Part shown: piece after piece, positions 7,323 through 15,490 of the stretch
Layout of the letters: each line of letters opens with the position of its first letter
Numbering within the stretch: the first letter of the stretch is position 1
NCBI GenBank assembly: GCA_902477765.1
Contig: CABSIM010000040.1
Coordinates: forward strand, 1-24,991
From: an uncultured Clostridiaceae bacterium
GTDB lineage: Bacteria > Bacillota > Clostridia > Lachnospirales > Lachnospiraceae
Direction: 5' to 3'
DNA length: 24,991 nt
The notes under the pieces: model-generated
The model's input: the letters and a program-made list of their open reading frames with translations, nothing else
Database searches by the model: none
Told to the model about the DNA's origin: nothing
Translations under genes and position numbers: made by a program

Positions 7323-8696
7323 ATGGAGAAAACCGTATCAGAAAAGATTGCAGAATATGCACTGTCACTGACTCTGGAACAGGTCCCCCCAAGGGTGCTT
7401 GCATACGGAAAACTGCTTCTTCTGGATACCCTGGGAGTGGCCATGGCAAATCTGGACCAGGAACACGCGCAGGTGGTACATCGTGTGGTTACAGAAATCA
7501 ATGGAAATCAGGGGTGTACTCTTTGGGGAGAAAAAAGAAAAGTGTCACTGGAGAATGCGGTTCTTTACAACGCGTCTCTGATCCATGGCTCAGACTATGA
7601 CGATACGCATGTAGGAGGAATCGTCCATCCCAGCGCTTCTGTGGTCAGTACGGCAATCACTGTGGGAGAGGCGGCCGGTGCATCCGGCAAAGAGATCTTT
7701 GAAGCAATCATTGCAGGATGGGAGATTATTGTAAGGCTGGCTCTGGCGGCGAAAGGAAGATTCCATGACATCGGGTATCACGGCACAGGCATCGTGGCAC
7801 CGTTTGCGGCTGCCTGTGTGGCAGGAAAACTGCTCCATGTATCCGAGGAGACATTGGTGAATGCCCTGGGAATCTGCGGAAGTCAGGCCGCAGCCATACA
7901 GGAATTTCTCCGGGATGGCAGCTGGGTAAAGAAGATACATCCCGGATGGGGAGCCCACAGCGCCATATACGCGGTGAAACTTGCCCAGGCCGGGTTCACC
8001 GGACCCAGAAAAGTCTTTGAGGGTGAGTTCGGCCTCTGGAAAACACATCTGGGCGCGGCCGATGGTTTTGAAGTCATGGATTCGCTGGGAAAAGAATGGA
8101 AGACCATGGAAATCACGTTTAAACTGTATCCGGTCTGCCATATGACCCATTCCTTTGCGGACTGTATGTTCCGGGCCCGCAATGAAGAACATCTGACAGT
8201 CGAGGACATAGGTTCCGTGGAGTGCAGGATTGAAGACAGATGTTACCATATCGTCTGTGAACCGGATGAGGCGAAGAAATTTCCGGCAACGGATTACATG
8301 ATGCGGTTCAGCCTTCCCTATGTGGCGGCAGTCAGTTTCGTGAAGGGAAAACTGGGCCCCAGAGAAATCGATCTGAGGCTGGTAAAGGATTCCAGAATCC
8401 GTGAGATGATGGACAAGATTCATTGTGTCAGAGACGACAGCAAAAAGAATCCGGGGTATTTCCCGGGCTGGGTCAGGATCACGTGCAGGGACGGCAGGGA
8501 AATTGTGCTGGATCAGAGATATGAGAAAGGCACGGCGCAGAATCCGGTGGATCTGGATGCGGTCATGATGAAATTCAGCAATAACATGGAGATCCACTAT
8601 CCTGAAGACAGAATCAGTAAAATTGCATCGGTAATACAAAACTTGGAACAGCAGGAGAATCCGGCGGAACTTCTGGACATGCTGGTATGCAGATAA
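7323..8696 (+). CDS. MmgE/PrpD family protein (first copy)
   Basis: 457 residues, full length for the family of 2-methylcitrate dehydratase (PrpD), cis-aconitate decarboxylase and iminodisuccinate epimerase. The all-helical N-terminal domain carries SDYDDTH at 90-96 and HPSASVV at 102-108, where family catalytic Asp and His residues lie. A second active-site segment is WVKKIHPGWGAH at 201-212, and the lid domain begins after about residue 260 with LYPVCHMTHSFADC. Start ATG 7323 is preceded by AGAGGG at 7312-7317. It is the first gene of the operon, divergent from the LysR gene. The reaction may be epimerisation, dehydration or decarboxylation of a polycarboxylate; the family does not allow a choice from sequence. 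PrpD of the methylcitrate cycle is unlikely because prpB and prpC are absent. Confidence 0.9.
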   Translation: MEKTVSEKIAEYALSLTLEQVPPRVLAYGKLLLLDTLGVAMANLDQEHAQVVHRVVTEINGNQGCTLWGEKRKVSLENAVLYNASLIHGSDYDDTHVGGIVHPSASVVSTAITVGEAAGASGKEIFEAIIAGWEIIVRLALAAKGRFHDIGYHGTGIVAPFAAACVAGKLLHVSEETLVNALGICGSQAAAIQEFLRDGSWVKKIHPGWGAHSAIYAVKLAQAGFTGPRKVFEGEFGLWKTHLGAADGFEVMDSLGKEWKTMEITFKLYPVCHMTHSFADCMFRARNEEHLTVEDIGSVECRIEDRCYHIVCEPDEAKKFPATDYMMRFSLPYVAAVSFVKGKLGPREIDLRLVKDSRIREMMDKIHCVRDDSKKNPGYFPGWVRITCRDGREIVLDQRYEKGTAQNPVDLDAVMMKFSNNMEIHYPEDRISKIASVIQNLEQQENPAELLDMLVCR

Positions 8697-8715
8697 AAAA
8701 TATAAGATCCGGTCG

Positions 8716-8729
8716 GCGGCATCTGCCGC
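8716..8729 (+). promoter_or_regulatory. Small hairpin in the MmgE/PrpD to large-subunit gap
   Basis: GCGGC (8716-8720) and GCCGC (8725-8729) pair around an ATCT loop in the 67-nt spacer before the hydratase large-subunit gene. It is short and has no T-run, so it may act as a processing or stability element or have no role. Confidence 0.25.
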
Positions 8730-8763
8730 AGGGCTGAAAATAAAAGCAAAAGTGGAGGTTTGT

Positions 8764-10023
8764 ATGGGACAGACATTGGTTGAAAAAATCTTGAGTGAAA
8801 AAATGGGACGCCCGGTCCACGCAGGAGAAACCATCGTGGTGGATGTGGATTTTGCGGCACTGCATGACGGATCCGGTCCGCTGCTGGTGCGTCTGATGAA
8901 AGAAAGAGGCTATGAAAAGGATTCTCTGTTTGATCCGGACAGGATCCTGTTTGCCAATGAATTCGGTCCGGTACCGACACGAGAAGTGGCCAATGAGCAC
9001 GGTCTGACAAGGGAGTTTGCCCGCTGCCATAACTGCCATTGGGAGGAAGGCGGTACAGGTCATGTTCACGCACATGTATATGAAGATTACCTGAAATGCG
9101 GAACGGTCTGCATTGTCGGAGATTCCCACACCACCGTTCATGGAGCATTCGGATGTTTTGCCACCGGATGCGGCTCCACGGATATGGTGGCTGTAACCAG
9201 ATACGGAAAGACCTGGATCAAGGTGCCGGAGACCTTCCGCATCAATGTGACCGGAAAGCTCCCCAAAGGCGTTTATGCCAAGGACATCATGCTGAAGGTC
9301 GCCAGCATCATCAAATCCGATCAGGCCATCTATAAGGCACTGGAATTCCGCGGAGATACCATAAGTTCTCTGAGCATGGCGGGCCGTCTTACGATTACCA
9401 GTATGGGTGTGGACGTGGGAGCCAAGGTGGCTATCATGGAGACCGATGAAAAGACCAGGGAATTCATGAAGGAATTCGGAAGAGAGGCGGATTACAGGGA
9501 GATCCGCGGGGATGAGGATGCCGACTACGCGAGGGTCATTGACATTGACGCGTCCCAGCTGGAGCCGCTGGTATCCAAGCCCCACTATGTGGAGAATGTG
9601 GATCTGGTCCGAAACTGCGCGGGACAGAAGGTAAATATGGTATTCATAGGAAGCTGCACGAACGGAAGAGCAGAGGACCTGCATGTGGCGGCAGATATAC
9701 TGAGAGGAAAGAAAGTGGCAAAGGACGTGCGGCTTCTGGTGATCCCCAATTCCACGGCAGTTTACAAGGAATGCCTGAAAGACGGTACGCTTCTTACGCT
9801 GGCAGAGGCAGGAGCCGTGATCGAGGCTCCCAACTGCGGACCCTGTATGGGCGTGCATCAGGGAATCCCGGGAGACAATGAGGTGGTGGTAGCCACACAG
9901 AACAGAAATTTCAAGGGACGTATGGGAAATCCGACGGCGAGCATCTATCTCTCCAGCCCGGCCACAGCTGCCGCCACTGCGCTGACCGGATACATCACCG
10001 ATCCCAGAGAAGTTATGGAATAG
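8764..10023 (+). CDS. Aconitase/isopropylmalate-isomerase family hydratase, large subunit (LeuC/HacA-like)
   Basis: 419 residues, the size of archaeal-type LeuC/homoaconitase/dimethylmalate dehydratase large subunits. It should form an Fe-S hydro-lyase with the small subunit encoded 14 nt downstream. All three cluster ligands are visible: Cys298 in IGSCTNGR and Cys358/Cys361 in NCGPCMG. The active-site motif GDSHTTVHGAFG is at 119-130 and a His follows in GTGH at 97-100. The Asp-His pair normally found near residue 65 (family DHxVP) appears instead as NEFGPVP at 65-71. Start ATG 8764 is preceded by GGAGG at 8754-8758; an in-frame GTG at 8752 overlaps this site and is rejected. The context argues against leucine synthesis: leuA and leuB are missing and MmgE/PrpD genes flank it. 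The substrate is unknown. Confidence 0.9.
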   Translation: MGQTLVEKILSEKMGRPVHAGETIVVDVDFAALHDGSGPLLVRLMKERGYEKDSLFDPDRILFANEFGPVPTREVANEHGLTREFARCHNCHWEEGGTGHVHAHVYEDYLKCGTVCIVGDSHTTVHGAFGCFATGCGSTDMVAVTRYGKTWIKVPETFRINVTGKLPKGVYAKDIMLKVASIIKSDQAIYKALEFRGDTISSLSMAGRLTITSMGVDVGAKVAIMETDEKTREFMKEFGREADYREIRGDEDADYARVIDIDASQLEPLVSKPHYVENVDLVRNCAGQKVNMVFIGSCTNGRAEDLHVAADILRGKKVAKDVRLLVIPNSTAVYKECLKDGTLLTLAEAGAVIEAPNCGPCMGVHQGIPGDNEVVVATQNRNFKGRMGNPTASIYLSSPATAAATALTGYITDPREVME

Positions 10024-10037
10024 GGAGGAAAAACAGT

Positions 10038-10544
10038 ATGATCAGGGAAAACATTGAAGGAAAAGCATGGAAATTCGGAAGCAACGTAAGTACGGACTCG
10101 ATTGCCCCCGGACGCCTTCTGTCACTGAGAGCCAATCCGAAGGAGTATGCAAAACATGTGCTGGAGGATGCCAGACCGGAGTTCTCCAGAGAAGTTCAGA
10201 AAGATGATTTTATTGTGGCTGACAAAAACTTCGGCTGCGGTTCCAGCCGCGAGATCGCACCCATCATCATAAAAGAGGCCGGTGTCGGAGCTGTTCTGGC
10301 CCAGTCCTTTGGGCGCATCTTCTACCGCAATGCCATCAATAACGGAATGCTGCTGATCGAATGTGACACAGACCGGATCCAGGACGGAGATCAGCTTTTT
10401 GTGGACATTGCCAATCGTGTGATCAGAAAAAAGAATGATCCGGATTTTAAGATGGAGTTTGCGCTGTCCGACAAAGAAGTAAAAATCGTAAGTGAAGGCG
10501 GCCTCCTGAACTACATTGAGAAATATCATTCACTGGATATATAG
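10038..10544 (+). CDS. Aconitase/isopropylmalate-isomerase family hydratase, small subunit (LeuD-like)
   Basis: 168 residues, normal for a stand-alone swivelling small subunit of the LeuD/HacB type. WKFGSNVSTDSIAPGR at 11-26 matches the family start (GDNVDTDxIIPxR). The phosphate/carboxylate-binding loop is NFGCGSSRE, followed by AVLAQSFGRIFYRNAINNGML, all well conserved. The specificity loop directly after PGR reads LLSL (27-30). In characterised members this position is YLRT (isopropylmalate) or YLRx/YLVY (homoaconitate), so this protein belongs to another specificity class. Start ATG 10038 has AGGGAGGA upstream. It must act with the large subunit, which lacks a small-subunit domain. Confidence 0.92.
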   Translation: MIRENIEGKAWKFGSNVSTDSIAPGRLLSLRANPKEYAKHVLEDARPEFSREVQKDDFIVADKNFGCGSSREIAPIIIKEAGVGAVLAQSFGRIFYRNAINNGMLLIECDTDRIQDGDQLFVDIANRVIRKKNDPDFKMEFALSDKEVKIVSEGGLLNYIEKYHSLDI

Positions 10545-10567
10545 AGGCTTTCGGATCGGAGGACAGA

Positions 10568-11944
10568 ATGGATAAAAAGGGAACAGCGTTAGGGACACTG
10601 GCGGCTTACGCGGCAAATCTGGATCTTTCGCAGGTCCCCGGCCGTGTGATCCGGGCGGCGGAGTTCTGTGTGCTGGATACGGTAGGTTCTGCTCTGGGGG
10701 CCGCCCGTGATCCGGAAATTGCCGGTCTCTGCCGGGAGATCCGGAAACTGGGCTCGGGAAACGGATATCAGGCTTCGGTATGGGGATATGACGGAACCCT
10801 GAACCTCAATGAGGCCCTGCTTCTAAACGGAATGATGGCCCATGCTCTGGAACTGGATGATGTACATACCGCCTCCAAATCCCATATCGGAGCAGTGGTG
10901 ATGCCTGCCGCATGGAGCTGCGCGGAGGCGCTGGGCCGGGACGGAAAGGCGTTTCTGGAGGCAGTCTTGGCAGGCTATGAAGTCATGGGACGGATCGGAA
11001 AGGCCATGGATGTGGTCAGCAACCGGAAAAGGGGATGGCATACCACCGGCATCATCGGAACCTTCGGTGCCGCGGCCGCGGCCGGAAAACTTATGGGCCT
11101 TGACCGGAGAAAAATGATTTCTGCTCTGGGAATGGCGGGGACCCAGTCCAGCGGCCTGTGGGCATTTCTGGGAGAAGGCTCTTCCTGCAAGAAACTGCAT
11201 CCTGCCAGGGCCGCCGTCAATGGAGTGACTGCCGCATTTCTGGCAGCAGGCGGAATGACAGGGCCGGAACATATTCTGGATGCCGAAGACGGTGGACTTT
11301 ACCGAGCGGTCTCGGACCGTTTTTTCCCGGAACGGCTGACAGAAGGGCTTGGGAAAGATTATGAGATCCTGCATATGGATAAAAAGCCCTATCCCTGCTG
11401 CCGCACCACCCACCATGCCATTGATGCCGCCCTGGCCCTGCGAGAGCAGGTTGCCGCTGAGGAAATAGAGGAGATACGGGTGGAAACCTACGGAGTGGGG
11501 GTCCTGCAGTGCGGAAGTCGGCAGTATCCCGGAAATCCGGGCCAGGCCAAATTCAGCATCCCCTATACGGCAGCCGCAGCACTGGTGAAAGGCCGGGTGA
11601 CCCAGGAGGAATTTACGGAAGAAGTCCTGGCGGATCCTCTGGTCCGGAATCTTGCATCCCGGACCCGGGTGGAAGAAGCGGAGGAATTTACGAAACGCTA
11701 TCCCGGACAGTGGGGAAGCCGCATGACCATTACGCGAAAAGACGGGACGACAATACAGAAACAGGTGGACGACATGTCGGGCAGCGAAAAAAATCCGCTG
11801 TCTGAAAAGCAGGAAACCGATAAGTTCACCGGCCTTGCCGGAACAGTTTATCGGGATGAAAGAAGAGAAAGGCTGATGGAAACCATCCTTTCTCTGGAAA
11901 CATGCAGCCGTCTGCCGGGAATTTTTGGAGAGGGCAGATTATGA
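10568..11944 (+). CDS. MmgE/PrpD family protein (second copy)
   Basis: 458 residues. It is a clear but diverged paralogue of the first MmgE/PrpD gene: shared framework includes LDTVGSALG (36-44), ELDDVH (95-100) and CKKLHPARAAVNG (207-219), with many differences between. His106 sits in SHIGAVVMPAA, where the first copy has HPSASVV. The Cys-rich segment YPCCRTTHHAID matches YPVCHMTHSFAD of copy one. Start ATG 10568 follows GGAGGA at 10558-10563. Its stop overlaps the next start by 4 nt (ATGA at 11941-11944), implying translational coupling. Two non-identical copies in one operon suggest two separate steps, such as epimerisation then dehydration, or a heteromer. This is inference. Confidence 0.9.
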   Translation: MDKKGTALGTLAAYAANLDLSQVPGRVIRAAEFCVLDTVGSALGAARDPEIAGLCREIRKLGSGNGYQASVWGYDGTLNLNEALLLNGMMAHALELDDVHTASKSHIGAVVMPAAWSCAEALGRDGKAFLEAVLAGYEVMGRIGKAMDVVSNRKRGWHTTGIIGTFGAAAAAGKLMGLDRRKMISALGMAGTQSSGLWAFLGEGSSCKKLHPARAAVNGVTAAFLAAGGMTGPEHILDAEDGGLYRAVSDRFFPERLTEGLGKDYEILHMDKKPYPCCRTTHHAIDAALALREQVAAEEIEEIRVETYGVGVLQCGSRQYPGNPGQAKFSIPYTAAAALVKGRVTQEEFTEEVLADPLVRNLASRTRVEEAEEFTKRYPGQWGSRMTITRKDGTTIQKQVDDMSGSEKNPLSEKQETDKFTGLAGTVYRDERRERLMETILSLETCSRLPGIFGEGRL

Positions 11945-14280
11945 TAACTTTGATCGATCAGCCGGTCTGGCTTTTTGACGGTACAGAGCTTGTAGAGGCA
12001 GACTCGGTTTCAGAAGAGAAAATAAAAAAATATGGCATACCGGGTACGGACCGCCTTTCGGACGAAGAGGGACGGAAGGAGACCATGACTTACGGAATCC
12101 TGAAAAGCCACAGCACCGGAAGTGGCGGAGATTTTCATATTACATTTGATTCCCTGATTTCCCATGATCTGACTTATGTGGGTATTATTCAGACAGCCAG
12201 AGCCAGCGGACTGAAAGAGTTTCCGCTTCCCTATGTGCTGACCAGCTGCCATAACAGTCTCTGCGCTGTCGGCGGCACGATCAACAGGGATGATCACTGG
12301 TTCGGAATGTCTGCCTGTCAGAAATACGGCGGAATCTTCGTTCCGGCCAATCAGTCCATTATCCATTCCTATGCCAGAGAAATGCTGAGCGGGTGCGGCC
12401 GCATGGTGCTGGGATCCGACAGCCACACCAGATATGGAGCCCTGGGTACCATGGGAATCGGAGAAGGCGGAGGCGAACTGGTAAAACAGCTCCTCAATAA
12501 GACTTATGATATTTCCATGCCCAGGGTAGTGGCCGTTTACCTGACGGGAACACCGAAAGCAGGAATTGGTCCTCAGGATATCGCCCTGAGTCTGGTGGGC
12601 GCCGTGTTCAGAAACGGTTTCGTGAAAAATGCAGTACTGGAATTCGTGGGCCCCGGAATTCATGGGCTGTCCATGGATATGAGAAACGGAATCGATGTCA
12701 TGACCACGGAAACCGCGTGCCTCAGCTCCGTCTGGTGCACGGACGAGAAGACAGAACGATATTTTGCCGTGCATGGAAGACCTGAAGCCTATCATCCGAT
12801 GCAGCCCGGCAGAGCAGCCTGCTATGACAGGGCCATCGTAATGGATCTGAGCCGTGCCGAGTCCATGGTAGCCCTTCCCTTCCATCCCAGCAATGCGGTT
12901 TCTATCCGTGAACTCAATGAAAACATGATGGACATACTGGCCCATACGGAAGAAGAGGCCAATAAACAGATCGAAAATCCTGCGCTTTATCTGGATCTGC
13001 GCAGCAAGGTGAAGAACGGACGCCTGAAAGTGGACCAGGCTGAGATTGCCGGATGTTCCGGCGGCAGCTTCGAGAACATCGTCCATGCGGCCAGGATCCT
13101 GGAAAAGGGAAGCCTGCCTGAAGAATTCTTCCCGTTCAGCATTTATCCGGCCAGCAATCCGGTACTTCTGGAGCTGGAAAAGAATCATACGGCAGAAATG
13201 CTGATCCGCGAAGGTGTGATCCTGAAGCCTGCCTTCTGCGGTCCCTGCTTTGGTGCGGGAGATGTACCGGCCAACGGCGCCCTGTCCCTTCAGCATACCA
13301 CAAGAAACTTCCCCAACAGGGAAGGGTCCAAACCCAAGGACGGACAGATGGCCGGTGTTGCCCTGGCGGACGCCAGAACCATCGCCGCCACGGCCATAAA
13401 CGGAGGATATCTGACGGCAGCCACAGAAATAGGGTTCGATTCTTCAGAGCCGGAATATCATTTTGATGACAGCTCTTACAGGCGGACCGTATATCAGGGC
13501 TTTGGAAAAGCAGACCCGTCGTGCAGCCTTCGGTTTGGCCCCAATATTGCGGACTGGCCGCAGATGATTCCCATGGCGGACAGGATCCTGATGAAGGTAT
13601 CCTCCGTCATTACAGATCCGGTTACTACCACCGATGAGCTGCTGCCGTCGGGAGATGCGTCCTCCTATCGTTCCAATCCAGAAAAGATGTCCGCATTCAC
13701 TCTTTCCAGACGTGACCCAGGCTATGTGCCAAGCGCAAAGTCCTTGAGGGAACTGGAAAGTTTAAGAAGAAAAGGGGAGATCTCCGAAGAACTGGAAGAC
13801 CTGGCAGAAGCGTGCATCGGCCAGATGAAACTGCATCTGACAGCGGAAAAATTTCTGGCGGAAACAGAACTGGGCTCCTGTATCTGCACTATGAAGCCGG
13901 GTGATGGCTCTGCCAGGGAACAGGCGGCATCCTGTCAGAGGGTTCTGGGAGGAATCGCCAATATCTGTGTGGATTACGCAACCAGAAGATACCGTTCCAA
14001 TGTGATCAACTGGGGAATGATTCCATTCACAGCGGAAAAGGAAATCATTGAATCTCTGGGACGGGAAGAGTATATTTTAATTGAGGGCATCCAAAAAATC
14101 CTGGAAGAGGGAGCGGAGTCAGTAACGGGCACCGTCCTTTGCGAAGGAAAGGAACCCAGGGAGATCCCACTTCAGATTCCTGAAATGACGGAGGAGGAGC
14201 GGAAGATCATCCTGGCGGGAGGCCTTATCAACTACTATGCGGAAGACAGTTCCAATGAAGAAGGAAGGTGCGGAAAATGA
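11941..14280 (+). CDS. Single-chain aconitase-family hydratase (YbhJ-like)
   Basis: 779 residues. It joins large- and small-subunit domains in one chain, resembling the uncharacterised E. coli YbhJ family. The N-terminal large domain has VLGSDSHTRYGALG at about 156-169 (DSHT active site). The cluster Cys372 lies in AGCSGGSFEN, where classical enzymes have GSCTN, and Cys433/Cys436 lie in FCGPCFG. The C-terminal swivel domain carries GDGSAREQAA at about 654-663, equivalent to GSSREHAA. The usual Asp-His pair reads SCHNSL at 102-107, with Cys for Asp. Start ATG 11941 overlaps the preceding TGA and has GGAGAGGG upstream; an in-frame ATG at 11902 would overlap further and is rejected. The E. coli relative sits beside a PrpF-like isomerase and a tricarboxylate carrier, which supports a role in tricarboxylate chemistry. 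Substrate unknown. Confidence 0.88.
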   Translation: MITLIDQPVWLFDGTELVEADSVSEEKIKKYGIPGTDRLSDEEGRKETMTYGILKSHSTGSGGDFHITFDSLISHDLTYVGIIQTARASGLKEFPLPYVLTSCHNSLCAVGGTINRDDHWFGMSACQKYGGIFVPANQSIIHSYAREMLSGCGRMVLGSDSHTRYGALGTMGIGEGGGELVKQLLNKTYDISMPRVVAVYLTGTPKAGIGPQDIALSLVGAVFRNGFVKNAVLEFVGPGIHGLSMDMRNGIDVMTTETACLSSVWCTDEKTERYFAVHGRPEAYHPMQPGRAACYDRAIVMDLSRAESMVALPFHPSNAVSIRELNENMMDILAHTEEEANKQIENPALYLDLRSKVKNGRLKVDQAEIAGCSGGSFENIVHAARILEKGSLPEEFFPFSIYPASNPVLLELEKNHTAEMLIREGVILKPAFCGPCFGAGDVPANGALSLQHTTRNFPNREGSKPKDGQMAGVALADARTIAATAINGGYLTAATEIGFDSSEPEYHFDDSSYRRTVYQGFGKADPSCSLRFGPNIADWPQMIPMADRILMKVSSVITDPVTTTDELLPSGDASSYRSNPEKMSAFTLSRRDPGYVPSAKSLRELESLRRKGEISEELEDLAEACIGQMKLHLTAEKFLAETELGSCICTMKPGDGSAREQAASCQRVLGGIANICVDYATRRYRSNVINWGMIPFTAEKEIIESLGREEYILIEGIQKILEEGAESVTGTVLCEGKEPREIPLQIPEMTEEERKIILAGGLINYYAEDSSNEEGRCGK

Positions 14281-15458
14281 AATATGATTTTGACCAGGTG
14301 ATTGACCGGAAAAATACCCAGAGCTCCAAATGGGACAATGTGGGAGTGCGTGTGGGAAATCCCGATGCCCTTCCGATGTGGGTGGCGGATATGGACTTTC
14401 CCTGTCCGAAACCGCTGGTGGACGCGGTGATCCGGAGAGCAGAACACGCGGTCTACGGATACAGCTTTGTGGTGCCGGAATTCTATGAGGCTACCATTGG
14501 CTGGATGAAGAGACAGCACGGCTGGGATGTGAAAAAGGAATGGCTTACATTTGCGACGGGGATCGTTCCGGTGATGAATACCATGATCCAGGAGTATACG
14601 GAGGAAGGCGACGAGATCATCGTTCAGCAGCCGGTCTATCATCCGTTCGGATTTGCCATCCGTGACAACAAGCGTATTATGAGCAACAACGCCCTGATCT
14701 ACCGGGACGGCCGTTACGAGATGGATTTTGAAGATCTGGAACAGAGGGCAAAGAGCCCCAAAGCAAAACTGATGATCCTCTGCAGTCCCCATAATCCGGT
14801 GGGACGGGTATGGAAAGAGGAAGAACTGCGCCGGGTAGGTGATATCTGCCTGGAGAACGGCGTAATCCTTGTGGTGGATGAGATCCATTCAGATCTTATT
14901 TTCCGGGGCAATCATCATGTTTCCCTGGCAGCCCTGGACGAAAAATATGCAATGAACACCGTCACCTGTGTGGCACCGTCCAAGACATTCAACTGTGCCG
15001 GAGTCCGGTGCTCATGTCTGATCACGCCCAATTCGGAAATAAAAAAACGTCTGGAAAACCGGTTTCAGAGAAACCGCAGTATTCAGCAGAGCATATTTGC
15101 ACTGCCGGCCTACGTGGCGGCCTATACGGAGTGCGATGATTATCTGGAACAGCTGGTTCCGTACCTGGAGGCCAATGCCGAATATCTGGACCAGTACCTG
15201 AAGACGTATATGCCTAAGATTCACATGGTAAAGCCAGAGGGTACCTATCTGATGTGGCTTGACTGTTCGGAACTGGGATTTACCCCAGACGAGCTGGCAG
15301 AGTTCTTTATCCATACCTGCCGTGTGGCCATCAGCCGCGGAGATGGGTTCGGCGAGGCCGGCGGCCAGTTTGTGCGGATGAATATAGGATGTCCAAGGGT
15401 GACACTGCAGCAGGCGTTGGAGCAGATACGGGAAAAATATCAGGAACTTTGGAAATAA
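14277..15458 (+). CDS. PLP-dependent aminotransferase/C-S lyase, MalY/PatB family
   Basis: 393 residues, fold-type I. Family marks: ALPMWVADMDFPCP at 31-44, SPHNPVGRVW at 170-179, DEIHSDL at 201-207, and PLP lysine Lys236 in APSKTFN. The C-terminal substrate-binding stretch FVRMNIGCPR is intact. MalY/PatB proteins split L-cystathionine and related beta-substituted amino acids to pyruvate, ammonia and a thiol; some members transaminate. Start ATG 14277 overlaps the hydratase stop (ATGA), with AAGGAAGG as ribosome site; a GTG at 14268 would put the start inside that site. The 4-nt overlap ties it to the hydratase operon, so it probably acts on an intermediate carrying an amino or thioether group. 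A general role in methionine or cysteine metabolism is the alternative. Confidence 0.92.
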   Translation: MKYDFDQVIDRKNTQSSKWDNVGVRVGNPDALPMWVADMDFPCPKPLVDAVIRRAEHAVYGYSFVVPEFYEATIGWMKRQHGWDVKKEWLTFATGIVPVMNTMIQEYTEEGDEIIVQQPVYHPFGFAIRDNKRIMSNNALIYRDGRYEMDFEDLEQRAKSPKAKLMILCSPHNPVGRVWKEEELRRVGDICLENGVILVVDEIHSDLIFRGNHHVSLAALDEKYAMNTVTCVAPSKTFNCAGVRCSCLITPNSEIKKRLENRFQRNRSIQQSIFALPAYVAAYTECDDYLEQLVPYLEANAEYLDQYLKTYMPKIHMVKPEGTYLMWLDCSELGFTPDELAEFFIHTCRVAISRGDGFGEAGGQFVRMNIGCPRVTLQQALEQIREKYQELWK

Positions 15459-15490
15459 GATCCGGAAAATGAATACAGGAGGAGCGGAAA

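Noticed and set aside
7323..8696. Assignment of the first MmgE/PrpD gene as methylcitrate dehydratase prpD
   Set aside because: No prpB or prpC partner is present and there are two diverged copies with hydratases of altered active sites, so the name would over-claim.
8764..10544. Assignment of the hydratase pair as leuC and leuD
   Set aside because: The specificity loop and Asp-His pair differ from isopropylmalate isomerases and no leucine-synthesis genes are nearby.
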